A stretch of 36,755 bases of DNA from an uncultured Acetatifactor sp. GTDB lineage: Bacteria; Bacillota; Clostridia; Lachnospirales; Lachnospiraceae. Under the pieces are notes generated by a model, which saw nothing but the letters and a program-made list of their open reading frames with translations, made no database searches and had not been told where the DNA came from. The stretch spans positions 1-36,755 of the forward strand of contig CANREV010000029.1 of NCBI GenBank assembly GCA_947629645.1. The letters are read 5' to 3'. A program made the position numbers and the translations under genes. Positions 14,980 to 23,744 of this stretch are shown piece by piece. Numbering within the stretch: position 1 is the first letter of the stretch; each line of letters opens with the position of its first letter.

Positions 14980-16266
14980 TTAGCCGGGTTCCGCGATTCT
15001 TGAGACTCCCACGAAGATTTCCGATACCTCATACCAGGTGGGGTAGTCAGTGATTCCTGTCTGGGGCAGATTGAAGATTCGCTGGAAGGTGCGTACTGCT
15101 TCTGCGGTGGCGGGACCGTAAACGCCGTCTGCGGTGACAGAAGGCAGTGCGGGATAATTGCGGGCAATGCGGTTTAACTGATTTTGCAGCTGCCGTACCT
15201 TTTCGCCGGAGGAACCGATGGTCAGATCGTAACCCGGCCATGAGGAAGGCACGCCGGATATAAAGTCAGCGGTGTTGATATACATATCGTTGCCATAATA
15301 GTATCTGATGATGTCGATGGCGGAGTATCCCTGATCGCCCAGATACTTGGAGCCCCACTGGCTCAATCCCTGGCAGGTGACGCGCTGCCCATCGCAATAG
15401 GAAGTAAAAATGGGCTGGCGAACGCCGGGGCGGGAGAGATAGTTGGCGAAGACGGAGTCTACCAGATAGTCAATGTTATCGAAAGTATTGCGGCCGTAGA
15501 TCCATTTATGGTCGTAGGCGGTGGATGAGGTAATGGTAAAGTTGTAGCCCTGGTTCCGATACCACTCTGTATAGACGCGGTTTAAGGTGAAAGACTGGAT
15601 GGCCAGAATATTCGCGTAGATGGAACTCTCAGGCCAGGTGGAATAAATTTCGCTGGAAGCCACGTTCTTGATATAATCCCGATAGCGGACCCAGTAATTT
15701 TGTGCAGTAGAGTCGCTTGGAACGCCGTCATGGACAATGATGTATTCAGGGATCACAACGCGGCTCAGGACGATCTCTCCGGATTCGTCAACAGGCTTGA
15801 TCTCATCCTCGGGGATCTTGGGCGGATATTCGCCAAAAAGAGTATGAGCCGGAATGATCACCACCCGTTCCTCGTCTTCGCCCGCAGCCAGAGGGGTCAT
15901 TCGGATGGACTGCAGGGAGAGCTCCCCCGCAAGAATCTCGGAGCCGGATACCAGAACGGGTTCATACCCTTCCGCCTCCACGGTGATGTTGAATTCTGAG
16001 TAAGGCTGTTCCGTGTTTTCCGGCTGCAGAGACAGTTCCGGCGGGGGCGCCGGAAGCTCCACCGTAGGAGTCTGGCCGGAGCTGTCTGTAGTAAGTACCA
16101 GCAGGGGAGAGTCGGGGTCTCCTGTGTAAGATATGGAGACGGAAGCATTTTCCACTGGTATCAGACCGATGGAGGATACCACGCTGATCTGGATAGAGCC
16201 GGTGTAGGAGCTGTCATCGGGTAAAGGTTCCTGCGGTTCCTGCGCGGCCGTTAAGCTGTTTTCAAA
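14980..16266 (-). CDS. SpoIID/LytB-domain protein with C-terminal peptidoglycan-binding domain
   Basis: About 428 residues from ATG 16266 (MFENSLTAAQEPQEPL); the open frame extends further upstream to 16380 but overlaps the divergent promoter region. An N-terminal beta-sandwich region (GLIPVENASVSISYTGD, FNITVEAEGYEPV) precedes a SpoIID-like domain: IPEYIIVHDGVP, NVASSEIYSTWPESSIYANI, LAIQSFTLNR, where the Glu of ASSEIYSTWP aligns with the catalytic Glu of lytic transglycosylases of this family. A PG_binding_1 domain ends the protein: LTIGSSGEKVRQLQNQLNRI, DGVYGPATAEAVRTFQRIF. No signal peptide is visible at this start, which is odd for a cell-wall enzyme; a forespore or mother-cell role, or a missed start, could explain it. 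Confidence 0.75.
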   Translation of the reverse strand, partial: FENSLTAAQEPQEPLPDDSSYTGSIQISVVSSIGLIPVENASVSISYTGDPDSPLLVLTTDSSGQTPTVELPAPPPELSLQPENTEQPYSEFNITVEAEGYEPVLVSGSEILAGELSLQSIRMTPLAAGEDEERVVIIPAHTLFGEYPPKIPEDEIKPVDESGEIVLSRVVIPEYIIVHDGVPSDSTAQNYWVRYRDYIKNVASSEIYSTWPESSIYANILAIQSFTLNRVYTEWYRNQGYNFTITSSTAYDHKWIYGRNTFDNIDYLVDSVFANYLSRPGVRQPIFTSYCDGQRVTCQGLSQWGSKYLGDQGYSAIDIIRYYYGNDMYINTADFISGVPSSWPGYDLTIGSSGEKVRQLQNQLNRIARNYPALPSVTADGVYGPATAEAVRTFQRIFNLPQTGITDYPTWYEVSEIFVGVSRIAEPG

Positions 16267-16272
16267 CATAGG

Positions 16273-16301
16273 TTGACAATACCTCGGGGATTCGTTAAGA
16301 T
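16273..16301 (+). promoter_or_regulatory. Sigma-A-type promoter for the chemoreceptor gene
   Basis: Consensus TTGACA (16273-16278), a 17-base spacer and TAAGAT (16296-16301). Confidence 0.6.
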
Positions 16302-16302
16302 T

Positions 16303-16331
16303 ATTATATGCGGAAGCGAGAGAACCGTGAC
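16303..16331 (-). promoter_or_regulatory. Candidate divergent promoter for the SpoIID-like gene
   Basis: On the minus strand a perfect TATAAT lies at 16303-16308, back to back with the plus-strand -10 box, but the -35 region (16326-16331) does not match. Overlap with the opposite promoter means the two probably compete. Confidence 0.3.
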
Positions 16332-16342
16332 CGGTCTTAAAT

Positions 16343-17806
16343 GTGGAAGCTTCTGCGAATAGGGACGGACGGGCAGGCAAAAAGACAGTGAAGGATAAAA
16401 AGATAATCTATAATATCGGCAGGATGATTCCTGTTGACGGGAGCAAAGCTCCCGAGGCGGAGCAGGTGCAGAAGCGTCTGAAGGCGGGTCGGGACAAATT
16501 CGGACAGCTTGTAAAAAACGTTTTTTCTTCCGTGATGAAGATCAGTGCGCTGGATCTGGCGATGCGTGACTGTACGGACAGGATTACTGATGTCAGCAGG
16601 AACGTACAGCAGGTGGCGGATGAAGTGGTGGATGCCGCAAAGAGCACTGAGGAGAGCCTTTCCGAGGTGGTTTCGGCTCACGGCAGCTTTAACGATACCA
16701 TCAGACAGGTGGCGGATGTGGCGGCCGAAATGCGGTCCAAAATGGAGGGAAGCGGTGAAGAACTGAATGTTATTATGGCAAGATCCGAGGAGACCATGCA
16801 GAATTCCGATGAAATGAAGCGGGATATGGAACAGCTGATGAGCGTGCTGGACAATATGAATGAGATGATCGGGGAGATCAACGCCATATCGGCTCAGACG
16901 AACCTTCTTGCCCTGAACGCTTCCATTGAGGCTGCCAGAGCGGGAGAAGCGGGAAGAGGATTTGCGGTAGTCGCGGAGCAGATCAGAAGTCTTGCGGATG
17001 AAACCAAGCTGCTCACTGCCAATATGAATGGTCTGGTGGGACGAATCGAAGACGCGTCCAGGATGAGCTGCGAGAGCCTGGATAAGACCGTGGAAGAGAT
17101 CGGCGAAATGCGGGAGAATCTCTTTAAAGTGTTGGAGGTCAATAAAAAGAACGGAGAAAATGTGGCAAATATCACAAATTCCGTTTCGGCCATTGCCGAT
17201 TCCGGCAAAGAGATTTTCAATTCGGTGACCAATGTTCAGGATCAGATGAGCAGGCTCAGTGGAGGCTGCGATCAGTTGACGAATCAGGCTCAGGCGCTGG
17301 TGAAAGTATCGAAAGATCTGCAGTCCGGCACGGTGACGGTGCCTGTCATCGAAAAGGAATTGGACGATACGGCCAAAGGTATGGGTGTCATGGTTCAGGA
17401 TGCCTTTTATATGCTGGATAACAGAGTGTTTATCACAACCGTGCAGAATGCCGTTCTGGCGCACCAGAAATGGGTAAAGACGCTGGAGAACATGGTGTTG
17501 GAGCGGGAGGTTGCGCCTCTCCAGACGGATGATACGAAATGTGCGTTTGGTCATTTCTATTATGCCATGAAACCGCAGAACAGGGAAATTTTGGAAATAT
17601 GGAGCGGGCTGGGCGAAAAGCACAGAAAGTTCCACAACTGCGGCAAGAGCGTGATGGATGCCATCCGCCAGCGGGATTACAGCGGGGCGGAGAAAGAATA
17701 TCAGCATGTGGTGGAGCTGTCTGAGGAATTGATTGGCGATTTCAACCGGATCATCCGGGCGGCGGAAGCGCTGGAACAAAAACATCTTGCAGTATTTGAA
17801 GTGTAA
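16343..17806 (+). CDS. Soluble methyl-accepting chemotaxis protein with CZB zinc-binding domain
   Basis: 487 residues if the GTG at 16343 is used; GTG 16388 or ATG 16424 are alternatives because no site has a good Shine-Dalgarno. No membrane segment occurs, so the receptor is cytoplasmic. Long amphipathic helices surround the signalling hairpin [20 protein letters not shown] (about 178-197) and [20 protein letters not shown], the CheA/CheW contact tip. The C-terminal CZB domain has its four zinc ligands: His374 (AHQKW), Cys400 (KCAFGHFYY), His427 and His431 (HRKFH). CZB domains are known to sense zinc or hypochlorous acid through the Cys. No other chemotaxis gene is nearby, so it is an orphan receptor. 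A hairpin terminator follows. Confidence 0.9.
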   Translation: MEASANRDGRAGKKTVKDKKIIYNIGRMIPVDGSKAPEAEQVQKRLKAGRDKFGQLVKNVFSSVMKISALDLAMRDCTDRITDVSRNVQQVADEVVDAAKSTEESLSEVVSAHGSFNDTIRQVADVAAEMRSKMEGSGEELNVIMARSEETMQNSDEMKRDMEQLMSVLDNMNEMIGEINAISAQTNLLALNASIEAARAGEAGRGFAVVAEQIRSLADETKLLTANMNGLVGRIEDASRMSCESLDKTVEEIGEMRENLFKVLEVNKKNGENVANITNSVSAIADSGKEIFNSVTNVQDQMSRLSGGCDQLTNQAQALVKVSKDLQSGTVTVPVIEKELDDTAKGMGVMVQDAFYMLDNRVFITTVQNAVLAHQKWVKTLENMVLEREVAPLQTDDTKCAFGHFYYAMKPQNREILEIWSGLGEKHRKFHNCGKSVMDAIRQRDYSGAEKEYQHVVELSEELIGDFNRIIRAAEALEQKHLAVFEV

Positions 17807-17828
17807 TACTGCCTTAAACGGAATGCCA

Positions 17829-17880
17829 TAAAAGCGGGAGAACAATGATGCGGGAGTTCTGTAGGGAATGCCCGCTTTTA
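17829..17880 (+). terminator. Terminator after the chemoreceptor gene
   Basis: TAAAAGCGGG (17829-17838) pairs perfectly with CCCGCTTTTA (17871-17880); the T-run lies inside the right arm and is followed by TGTTATAAATTTTTT. Confidence 0.6.
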
Positions 17881-17909
17881 TGTTATAAATTTTTTGCGAA
17901 AAATAAGTG

Positions 17910-17938
17910 TTGACGTAAGAATCAAGATGCTGTATTAT
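17910..17938 (+). promoter_or_regulatory. Promoter of the GntR-ABC operon
   Basis: TTGACG (17910-17915), a 17-base spacer and TATTAT (17933-17938). The -10 box lies inside the palindrome at 17930-17967, so repressor binding would block RNA polymerase. Confidence 0.7.
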
Positions 17939-17967
17939 TGTACCATGAACATGATACAATAATACAG
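17930..17967. promoter_or_regulatory. 38-base palindromic operator for the GntR regulator
   Basis: CTGTATTATTGTA (17930-17942) is the exact reverse complement of TACAATAATACAG (17955-17967). After one mismatched pair the inner CATG/CATG bases also pair, centred on AA at 17948-17949. Length and position over the -10 fit autorepression by a YtrA-type regulator. Confidence 0.75.
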
Positions 17968-18018
17968 TGCAGGCGGAGAATATAAATCTGTACGAGTCTG
18001 AAAGAAAGGATGATGTAA

Positions 18019-18405
18019 ATGGCATGGGAATTGGAAGCTGACAGACCTATATATGCGCAGCTGGTGGAACGGATACAGATGCAGATCGTATCCGGGTATT
18101 ATCCGGCGGGCGGGAAACTGCCAAGCGTCAGGGAGTTAGCGGCAATAGCGGCGGTTAATCCCAATACGATGCAGAAAGCGTTTGCAGAACTGGAAAGAAA
18201 CGGCCTGATCGTTACCCAGCGCACAAATGGAAGGAATGTCACAGAGGATACGGAGTTGATCGAAACAGTCAGGAGAAATCTGGCCGGGGAGCTTCTGCAG
18301 ACCTTTTTTTCCAAAATGAAAGAGCTGGGATATACGAGAGAGCAGATCAGGGAATTGACAGATAAGGGATTGGCGCAGGCTGATGAAAATGAACCCGCGG
18401 GATGA
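18019..18405 (+). CDS. GntR-family regulator, YtrA subfamily
   Basis: 128 residues. The N-terminal winged helix is intact: PIYAQLVERIQMQIVSGYYP, GKLPSVRELAAIAAVNPNTM, QKAFAELERNGLIVTQRTNG. The C-terminal part is only about 55 helical residues, the short dimerisation tail that marks the YtrA subfamily, which control ABC-transporter operons by binding an operator in their own promoter. It is the first gene of a three-gene unit with an ATPase and a permease, under a palindromic operator. The effector is unknown; relatives respond to cell-wall antibiotics or stress. Confidence 0.92.
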   Translation: MAWELEADRPIYAQLVERIQMQIVSGYYPAGGKLPSVRELAAIAAVNPNTMQKAFAELERNGLIVTQRTNGRNVTEDTELIETVRRNLAGELLQTFFSKMKELGYTREQIRELTDKGLAQADENEPAG

Positions 18406-18457
18406 AACCCGGAGAAACCGTTTCATAAGGATTCCGCGAGAAGAGAGGTAATGGATA

Positions 18458-19159
18458 ATGAGTGAATTAGTTGAAATTGAAGGGTTGACCAAGGCCTACG
18501 ATGCAGCCCATGTTGCGGTGAATAATATCACGCTGGCGCTTCCGAAGGGGAAGATCATCGGCCTTCTGGGACCTAATGGAAGCGGCAAGACTACATTGAT
18601 CAAGATGATAAACGGCTTATTGACGCCTACCCAGGGCAGAATAAAAATCAACGGCATACCTGTGGGGCTGGAAACCAAAGCGCATGTGGCATATCTGCCG
18701 GATCGCACTTATCTGACCGGCAATCAGAAAATCAGCGAGATACTGGATTATTTTGCAGACTTTTATCAGGATTTTTCCAGAGAAAAGGCGGAAGAAATGT
18801 TAAATAATCTGGGAATTGAACCTTCCACCAGACTCAAGACTTTGTCTAAGGGCAATAAGGAGAAAGTACAGCTGATCCTGGTCATGAGCCGCAGCGCCGA
18901 CCTGTATGTGCTGGATGAACCCATTGCGGGGGTGGACCCCGCGGCGAGGGATTATATTCTCCGCACGATCATTAATAATTACAATCCCGAGGCTACGGTG
19001 ATCATCTCTACCCACCTGATCGGGGACATTGAACAGGTGCTGGATGAAGTCGTCTTTATGCGTTACGGCCATCTGGTGCTTTATACATCAGTGGATAATA
19101 TCAGGGAACAACACGGCAAATCCGTGGATGCTTATTTCAGGGAGGTTTTCGCATGTTAG
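18458..19159 (+). CDS. ABC transporter ATP-binding protein
   Basis: 233 residues. Walker A is GPNGSGKTT (38-46), Walker B LYVLDEP (149-155) with catalytic Glu154, and the switch His is in STHL (186). The signature motif is LSKGNKEK rather than LSGGQ, a deviation typical of YtrB/CcmA-like ATPases of this kind of operon. It overlaps the permease gene by seven bases, so the pair is translationally coupled. It powers the membrane protein encoded next. Confidence 0.93.
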   Translation: MSELVEIEGLTKAYDAAHVAVNNITLALPKGKIIGLLGPNGSGKTTLIKMINGLLTPTQGRIKINGIPVGLETKAHVAYLPDRTYLTGNQKISEILDYFADFYQDFSREKAEEMLNNLGIEPSTRLKTLSKGNKEKVQLILVMSRSADLYVLDEPIAGVDPAARDYILRTIINNYNPEATVIISTHLIGDIEQVLDEVVFMRYGHLVLYTSVDNIREQHGKSVDAYFREVFAC

Positions 19160-20016
19160 GGAAATTGATGAAATATGAATGGAAAAATACATGGAAAGTA
19201 GGCGTACTGGTACTGTGCTGTCTGCTTTTGGTCACTTTATTTGGCGGGATTTCCTTACAGGCGCCCGTATGGCGTTCCCTGAGCACATCGGCGAGCAGGT
19301 ATCAGGTGAGCCTGTGGGATCTGATGAGCATCCCCATGCTGCTGATTTATGTTCTGATGCTGGCGGGTCTTTACTATGCTGTTTTTATCTATCTGGCCGT
19401 GCATTTTTATAGGACGATGTATACGGATGAAGGATATCTTACCCACACGCTGCCTGCAGGCAAACATCAGATCCTGATCAGTAAGATTGTAAACAGCGGA
19501 ATCTGGATGATATTTGTGAATTTGGGAATCTGCCTGTCCACGCTTGCAATGGTCGTTTTTATCACCTGTGCTCTGAAGCCGGAGGATATTACCTGGAGTA
19601 TGATGTGGAATAACATGTCACTTGTGTGGGATGAGATAGATGAACTGTATCGGGACATTTTCGGCATAAGCTTATCAGGTTACATCGTGCAGTTGATAAT
19701 TACGGTTCTGGCAGGACCTTTTTACAGCATGATAACGATCTTTGGCGCTATTTCCATAGGGCAGCTTTTCGCGAAGCGCAGAGTATTGATGGCGGTGGTG
19801 GGATATATCGGCATCCGGGTCGTAAACGCGCTTCTAGGTTCCATAGTGCGCAATCTGATCAGGCTTGGCATGCTTCGGGGGGATTCCGGCGATGAGGGGA
19901 TACAGTATTATATGCGATCGACAATGTATTCCGGTTTCATTGTCGCTGTACTGATGGCGGCGCTTCTGTATTTTGCTTCTTACTATGTGACCAGCAGAAA
20001 GCTGAATTTGGAGTAA
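19153..20016 (+). CDS. ABC-2-type transporter permease
   Basis: 287 residues with about six membrane helices: GVLVLCCLLLVTLFGGISL, MLLIYVLMLAGLYYAVFIYL, GIWMIFVNLGICLSTLAMVV, IVQLIITVLAGPFYSMITIF, MAVVGYIGIRVVNALLGSI and SGFIVAVLMAALLYFASYY. No conserved substrate motif is recognisable. The short loop YTDEGYLTHTLPAGKHQIL after the second helix is typical of the permeases in GntR-ABC operons of Clostridia. Substrate unknown; export of, or protection from, a cell-envelope stress agent is the usual guess. Confidence 0.88.
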   Translation: MLGKLMKYEWKNTWKVGVLVLCCLLLVTLFGGISLQAPVWRSLSTSASRYQVSLWDLMSIPMLLIYVLMLAGLYYAVFIYLAVHFYRTMYTDEGYLTHTLPAGKHQILISKIVNSGIWMIFVNLGICLSTLAMVVFITCALKPEDITWSMMWNNMSLVWDEIDELYRDIFGISLSGYIVQLIITVLAGPFYSMITIFGAISIGQLFAKRRVLMAVVGYIGIRVVNALLGSIVRNLIRLGMLRGDSGDEGIQYYMRSTMYSGFIVAVLMAALLYFASYYVTSRKLNLE

Positions 20017-20053
20017 CGGGAAGAGGCGGGTTCTTTTTTCATCAACTTAAGAA

Positions 20054-20082
20054 TTGCCCTATGGCTGTTTATTTGTTATAAT
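20054..20082 (+). promoter_or_regulatory. Promoter of the DUF5717/DUF5716 operon
   Basis: TTGCCC (20054-20059), a 17-base spacer and a perfect TATAAT (20077-20082). It is interleaved with the hairpin at 20057-20100: the stem arms flank the spacer and the -10 box. Confidence 0.55.
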
Positions 20083-20100
20083 CAGTCATAGGGTGTTTTT
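20057..20100 (+). terminator. Hairpin with T-run, overlapping a promoter
   Basis: CCCTATGGCTG (20057-20067) pairs with CAGTCATAGGG (20083-20093), eleven pairs including one G-U, followed by TGTTTTTG. It would end transcripts from the ABC operon. The loop contains the -10 box of the next operon, so the two signals share the same bases; it could equally act as an operator. Confidence 0.55.
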
Positions 20101-20155
20101 GTAAAAAGAGTGCGATGAGGGCATCTAAAACGTAAAGAGCGGGTGAGTATTATCA

Positions 20156-23100
20156 ATGCAAAAGATCATTGAACAGATTCTGGAGGGAAATTTTGATTAT
20201 GAGAACGGTTCTCTTGACTTTTCCTGTTCAAAAATCGAAATATCTCTGCATCAGGGAGAGAATTTTGAGGGAAGTTTTCGCGTTTACGGGATGCCTGAAA
20301 AATATACGGCGGGGCAGGTGACCTCGTCCGACTGGCGCATGGAGTGCCTTACCGGAGAATTTGTCGGTACGGATGAGGAGATCGCTTTTCTCTTTCATGG
20401 AGATCACATGGAAGAGGGGGAAGTGGTAAAGGGAAATTTTAATATTGTCAGCAATCAGGGAGAATATTATCTTCCCTTTGTGGTCTCTGTGGAGCATACA
20501 GTTCCGGAGTCGTCCATCGGGCCTGTCAGAAATCTTTTTCATTTTGCGAATCTTGCCAAAAGCAATTGGCGGGAGGCAGTGAGTCTGTTTTATTCCAAAG
20601 ACTTTGAACGGGTGCTCTCCGGCAGTGATTCCCAGTATGTCAATGCGTATAGAGGACTGTCTGCTTATCCCGGACAGGAACAGAATATGGAGGAATTTCT
20701 GATCCACGTCAACAAGAAGCAGCGGGTGGAATATCTTGTGGAGGAGGATCAGCTGGTACTGGACAATGTTTTCGGCGAGAATGCGTACAGTGTGGTGGAG
20801 AGGGAGATCGGTATCCTGCGTAACGGTTGGGGATATACCTGTCTGAATGTGGAATGCAGCGGTGATTTTCTGTTTACGGAAAAGGAAGTGTTGACAGACG
20901 ATGACTTTTTGGGAAACAGGTGTATCCTCTCGGTGTTTATAGATGAAAAACAGTGTCATGGAGGCAATAATTACGGACAGGTATTTTTATATAATCCCTA
21001 TGTGTGCCTGACGATTCCTGTGACAGTAAAAATGGGAGGCGGATTGCGGACGCATTCTGTTGATCTAAGCGGGAAGGGCGCCGTCCTGCAGATCATGGAA
21101 CTGTATCAGAATTTCAGATTGAAAAAGATCGATACCTCCGTCTGGCTGAGAGAGACGGGCAGGCTGTTGGAACGACAGGTGTTTCAGAATGAGAACGATA
21201 TAGCCACAAGACTTTTTCAGGCGCAGCTTTTGATTACGGAAGAACGGTACAACGAGGCCAAATGGATACTGGACCATGTGGACGGACTGCTGGAGAAAGC
21301 GCCGCAGGAGACGTATACGGCATATTATTTGTATCTGACTACCCTGATCCACGGGGAGAAAAAATATATCGACAAGGTAACAGGGGATGTAGAACATATT
21401 TACAGAAAGGATAACTCAAACTGGCGGGTGGCCTGGCTGCTCTTATACCTTTCCGAAGAATACAACAGGTCGGCCTCCGCAAAGTGGCAGTTTTTGGAAA
21501 AGCAGTACGACTACGGCTGCAGCAGTCCGATCCTCTACATAGAGGCGTTGCTCCTGCTGAATAACAATCCGGCGCTTTTGCGCAAGCTTGGCGGTTTTGA
21601 ACGGCAGATCCTTTACTATGGGGTAAAGCGGGACGCCTTAAATCCCGAAGTGGTGGAGCAGTTTTTGTATCTGACCGGACATGCCAGGGAGTTTTCGCCG
21701 CTTTTGTTTCGCACGCTGCAGATCTTGTACCGCAATAACGCGGACAGGAGATTGCTTCAGGAGATCTGTACGCTTTTAATCAAGGGAGGAAAGACGGGAC
21801 AGGCTTATTTTGAGTGGTATCAAAAGGGCGTGGATGCACAGCTTCGGATCACCAATCTGTATGAGTACTATATGATGTCGCTGGATTTAAGCGAACCCTG
21901 TCTGTTGCCCAAAGTGGTTTTGATGTATTTTTCCTATCAGAACAATCTGGATTATGAGCATACGGCGTATCTGTATGATTACGTTTTCCAAAATCGGGAT
22001 AAGCTTGGCGAACTGTTCGATGCCTATCGGGACCGCATCGGATTATTTGTGTCGGATCAGATCAGAAAAGGGCATATCAACAGACATTTGGCGAATCTCT
22101 ACAACAAACTGCTGCAGCCGGAAATGATTAACGAACAGACGGCGAAAATGCTCTCCAGACTGCTTTTCTCTCATCAAATCAGGGTAGAGGACGACAGAAT
22201 TCAAAAAGTGTACGTTTATCAGTCTGATTGTCTGCGCCCTGTGGAGTATACGCTGTCTTTTGGATGCACATGGATAGCGCTGTATGGAACCGATGACGCT
22301 ATTGTGTTTGAGGATGCCTGGAATAACCGCTTTACCCACAGTGTGGAGTACACGATGGAGAAACTCATGATCTCGGGGAAATTTCTGCGATTCATTCTTC
22401 CTTTTGTGGAAGACTGCACAGAACTGGATCTGAGCTTATGTGAACACCGCAAAGGGGACATACCGGAATCAAAGGAAAGTCTCGATAGGGCTATGAGAGT
22501 GCTGCATTCTCCTGACGTGGTAATGTCTGTCAAGAGAAATCTGTATTTAAATGTGCTGCAGTATTATTATGAGCAGGACGATATGGGGGCGCTGGACAAA
22601 TATCTTAAAACAATTCCTTTAGGGTGCCTGCATATGGAAGATCGGGATACGGTGATGCGTTATCTGGTCAGGAGGGGGAATATAGACCTTGCACAACAGT
22701 GGCTGACAGAGTATGGACCCTATTTTGTGGATGCCAGGATCCTTTTGCAGCTGGTCAGCACGCTGATCGAAAGGCGCGGCATGGAGTATGACCCGCTGCT
22801 GGAAGCGTCCGCTTTCTGCGCGTTTCAGAAGGGAAAGTACAATGGCGCCATCCTGGAGTACCTTGCAAAATTTTATTCCGGCACAACGAGGAGCCTGAGG
22901 GATATCTGGAAAGCGGCCAAATCCTTTGAGGCGGACTGCTATGAGCTTTCGGAAAGGATCCTGCTGCAGATGCTCTATTCCGGCGCTTTTGTGGGAGAGA
23001 AAATGGACATCTTCCGCTACTATGTGTCCCAGGGGGCAAAACCGGAGTTGGAAGCTGCCTTTCTGGCGCAATGCTGTTTTGAATATTTTGTCCGCGATCA

Positions 23101-23725
23101 GTTGACAGAAAGCTTTGTGTTTCAGGAAATCAGCCATGTGAGCAAAAGAAATGAATCCGTGCAGAAGATCTGTAAACTGGCGTTTTTAAAGTATTACGCG
23201 GAGAATAAAAGCGAGCGGCAGGCCGGGGAGCTGGAACTGGCTGCCGGTTTCCTGCAGGAACTGACAGCGGAAGGGATCCACCTTAACTTTTTCAGGGAGT
23301 ATGAGGAATTTTCAGATTTGCAGCAGCTGATGGCTGACAAAACTATTATTGAGTATCGTTCATCGCCCGGCAGCAAGGCCCGCATCCATTATGTGATGCT
23401 GCATGAAAACGGAGAGTCGGATGAATACAAAGCCGAATATATGCGGGATGTGTACGGAGGCTTCTGTTTTAAAGAGTTCGTCCTGTTTTTCGGGGAGAGC
23501 ATCCAGTATTACATCACGGAGGAAAAAAATGGCGAGGAGCAGCTGACGGAGAGCGGCACGCTGCAGAACAGCGATGCCGGAAGCGGCAGGGAGAACGGAA
23601 GATTTCAGATGGTCAACGATATTATTCTCAGCAAGGTAATGGAGGATTACGATACCATGGACGATCTGCTCAAGGAGTACTGCCGGAAAGAATTTTTAAA
23701 CGGGAAATTGTTTGCGTTAAAATAA
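20156..23725 (+). CDS. DUF5717 protein, very large, function unknown
   Basis: 1189 residues. The first 110 residues form a beta-rich module (LDFSCSKIEISLHQGENFEG, GEVVKGNFNIVSNQGEYYLP) like an immunoglobulin/Fn3 fold, and a second beta section runs to about residue 310. From about 330 to 1050 the protein is almost all helix pairs of TPR/solenoid type (for example ATRLFQAQLLITEERYNEAK, VLQYYYEQDDMGALDKYLK). A beta-rich tail (ARIHYVMLHENGESDEYKAE) and a helical end follow. No signal peptide, membrane helix or enzyme motif is present, so it is probably a cytoplasmic scaffold. I recognise it as DUF5717, seen mainly in Lachnospiraceae next to DUF5716. GGGTGAG lies about nine bases before the ATG. 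First gene of a four-gene operon. Confidence 0.85.
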   Translation: MQKIIEQILEGNFDYENGSLDFSCSKIEISLHQGENFEGSFRVYGMPEKYTAGQVTSSDWRMECLTGEFVGTDEEIAFLFHGDHMEEGEVVKGNFNIVSNQGEYYLPFVVSVEHTVPESSIGPVRNLFHFANLAKSNWREAVSLFYSKDFERVLSGSDSQYVNAYRGLSAYPGQEQNMEEFLIHVNKKQRVEYLVEEDQLVLDNVFGENAYSVVEREIGILRNGWGYTCLNVECSGDFLFTEKEVLTDDDFLGNRCILSVFIDEKQCHGGNNYGQVFLYNPYVCLTIPVTVKMGGGLRTHSVDLSGKGAVLQIMELYQNFRLKKIDTSVWLRETGRLLERQVFQNENDIATRLFQAQLLITEERYNEAKWILDHVDGLLEKAPQETYTAYYLYLTTLIHGEKKYIDKVTGDVEHIYRKDNSNWRVAWLLLYLSEEYNRSASAKWQFLEKQYDYGCSSPILYIEALLLLNNNPALLRKLGGFERQILYYGVKRDALNPEVVEQFLYLTGHAREFSPLLFRTLQILYRNNADRRLLQEICTLLIKGGKTGQAYFEWYQKGVDAQLRITNLYEYYMMSLDLSEPCLLPKVVLMYFSYQNNLDYEHTAYLYDYVFQNRDKLGELFDAYRDRIGLFVSDQIRKGHINRHLANLYNKLLQPEMINEQTAKMLSRLLFSHQIRVEDDRIQKVYVYQSDCLRPVEYTLSFGCTWIALYGTDDAIVFEDAWNNRFTHSVEYTMEKLMISGKFLRFILPFVEDCTELDLSLCEHRKGDIPESKESLDRAMRVLHSPDVVMSVKRNLYLNVLQYYYEQDDMGALDKYLKTIPLGCLHMEDRDTVMRYLVRRGNIDLAQQWLTEYGPYFVDARILLQLVSTLIERRGMEYDPLLEASAFCAFQKGKYNGAILEYLAKFYSGTTRSLRDIWKAAKSFEADCYELSERILLQMLYSGAFVGEKMDIFRYYVSQGAKPELEAAFLAQCCFEYFVRDQLTESFVFQEISHVSKRNESVQKICKLAFLKYYAENKSERQAGELELAAGFLQELTAEGIHLNFFREYEEFSDLQQLMADKTIIEYRSSPGSKARIHYVMLHENGESDEYKAEYMRDVYGGFCFKEFVLFFGESIQYYITEEKNGEEQLTESGTLQNSDAGSGRENGRFQMVNDIILSKVMEDYDTMDDLLKEYCRKEFLNGKLFALK

Positions 23726-23744
23726 AGCAGTCAGGAGGTGCGGC

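Noticed and set aside
16337..18025. Long minus-strand frame of 562 codons opposite the chemoreceptor gene
   Set aside because: The plus-strand receptor has complete domain motifs; the antisense frame is rich in His, Arg, Phe and Ile with no recognisable domain.
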